NCBI RefSeq assembly: GCF_021026195.1
Contig: NZ_JAJNCT010000020.1
Span: forward strand, 146,030-210,029
Length of the DNA stretch: 64,000 bases
Origin: Comamonas koreensis
Lineage (GTDB): Bacteria; Pseudomonadota; Gammaproteobacteria; Burkholderiales; Burkholderiaceae_C
Direction: 5' to 3'
Below are positions 63,686 through 64,000 of the stretch, piece after piece. The translations under genes were made by a program, and so were the position numbers. The notes under the pieces were generated by a model, which had not been told where the DNA came from, ran no database searches, and was given only the letters and a program-made list of their open reading frames with translations. Each line of letters starts with the position of its first letter. The first letter of the stretch is position 1.

Positions 63686-64000
63686 CTAGAACGGCTGTAG
63701 GCCCAGCGCGCTGCGGAAGCGGTTCTTGATGAAGGGGCCATCGCGCGGCGGCAGTGCGCGCGGTGGTTCATCGGCATGCACGAGGGCCTGCACAAAGGTA
63801 GTGGCCTTGCGGGCATTGATGTGCTCGGCCAGTGCATCGGCCTGGTCCACGGTCTGCAGTTGCTGCACCTCGGCAATGCCAAAGCCGCGCGCCACGGCCA
63901 CCAGGTCGGTGCCCAGGCTGCTATGGCTTTTTTGCATGCCGGTCTCGCCGTAGTGGCCGTTGTCCAGCACCACGATGCTGAGGTTGGCAGGTGACTTGGC
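63686..64000 (-). CDS. TPP-dependent decarboxylase C-terminus (phosphono-/sulfopyruvate decarboxylase-like), partial
   Basis: The last 104 residues of a protein that continues past the window edge. NLSIVVLDNGHYGETGMQKS is the TPP-binding region as in phosphonopyruvate and sulfopyruvate decarboxylases (LDNGxYGETG), followed by the typical LVAVARGFGI and a short C-terminus. It would make an aldehyde from a 2-oxo acid, which fits the aldehyde dehydrogenase next to it. Confidence 0.7.
   Translation of the reverse strand, partial: AKSPANLSIVVLDNGHYGETGMQKSHSSLGTDLVAVARGFGIAEVQQLQTVDQADALAEHINARKATTFVQALVHADEPPRALPPRDGPFIKNRFRSALGLQPF

Overview
The window looks like chromosomal DNA of a betaproteobacterium of the family Comamonadaceae, most likely Comamonas or a close relative. 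The evidence is high-GC coding sequence, a Bug-type tripartite tricarboxylate receptor, a monomeric NADP isocitrate dehydrogenase, a cydDCABX operon and a CaiB-type CoA-transferase/HMG-CoA-lyase locus under a LysR regulator. Genus is an inference. No rRNA, tRNA, CRISPR array or complete insertion sequence was seen.

Layout. 1-890 (minus) is the N-terminus of a very large secreted adhesin with a long Thr-Asn/Asp-Pro repeat. 1284-1450 is a MITE-like element. 1533-7426 holds three plus-strand genes that share a Cds6-type C-terminal domain (two TPR proteins and an L,D-transpeptidase), with an unrecognised 484-aa protein on the opposite strand. 7491-13958 (minus) is the cytochrome bd operon cydD-cydC-cydA-cydB-cydX. 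13959-17436 is an AT-rich accessory island with an M35-type metallopeptidase toxin candidate, a coupled exported partner (putative immunity protein) and several small immunity-like genes or remnants. 17437-20851 has an orphan protease-prodomain-like protein coupled to a TAXI-type binding protein, a P1/DmpA peptidase and a small His-rich exported protein. 21040-25847 is a 2-keto-3-deoxy-sugar-acid catabolic locus (FAH hydrolase, SDR, KdgT, KduD-like SDR, IclR regulator) with repeated TGTTCC/GGAACA operator half-sites. 25869-30249 has a PhyH dioxygenase, an MFS exporter and a TonB receptor with a Fur-like palindrome. 31003-36223 has an OmpR-type two-component system, ArfB and monomeric Icd. 36473-37719 is an XRE regulator coupled to a DUF6036-type nucleotidyltransferase (toxin-antitoxin-like).

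37720-42137 is the most striking region. A structured leader contains a short ORF with a good Shine-Dalgarno that begins MDPDPEP, closely resembling the MgtL leader peptide (MEPDP...) that senses low Mg2+ in enterobacteria. It lies directly upstream of an apparent operon: an MgtE-N-like small protein, then three CorA-like proteins, two of them each preceded by a translationally coupled single-pass membrane protein. All three CorA proteins have an altered GMN signature (YSMN, YGQN, YGQN). A porin and a FixL/FixJ-like two-component pair follow.

45588-50065 is an Efe-type iron uptake locus (EfeU-EfeO fusion, EfeB, separate EfeO). 50267-52232 holds small genes and an IS remnant. 52233-56512 is a Bug receptor/CoA-transferase/HMG-CoA-lyase operon with a divergent LysR gene. 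56522-56776 is a decayed PDDEXK-like gene. 56916-58284 is an Rrf2 regulator with a thioredoxin-reductase-like oxidoreductase. 58355-64000 (minus) is a catabolic cluster (beta-hydroxyacid dehydrogenase, two aldehyde dehydrogenases, Liv-type binding protein, TPP-dependent decarboxylase C-terminus), possibly for a C2/C3 sulfonate or a related 2-oxo acid.
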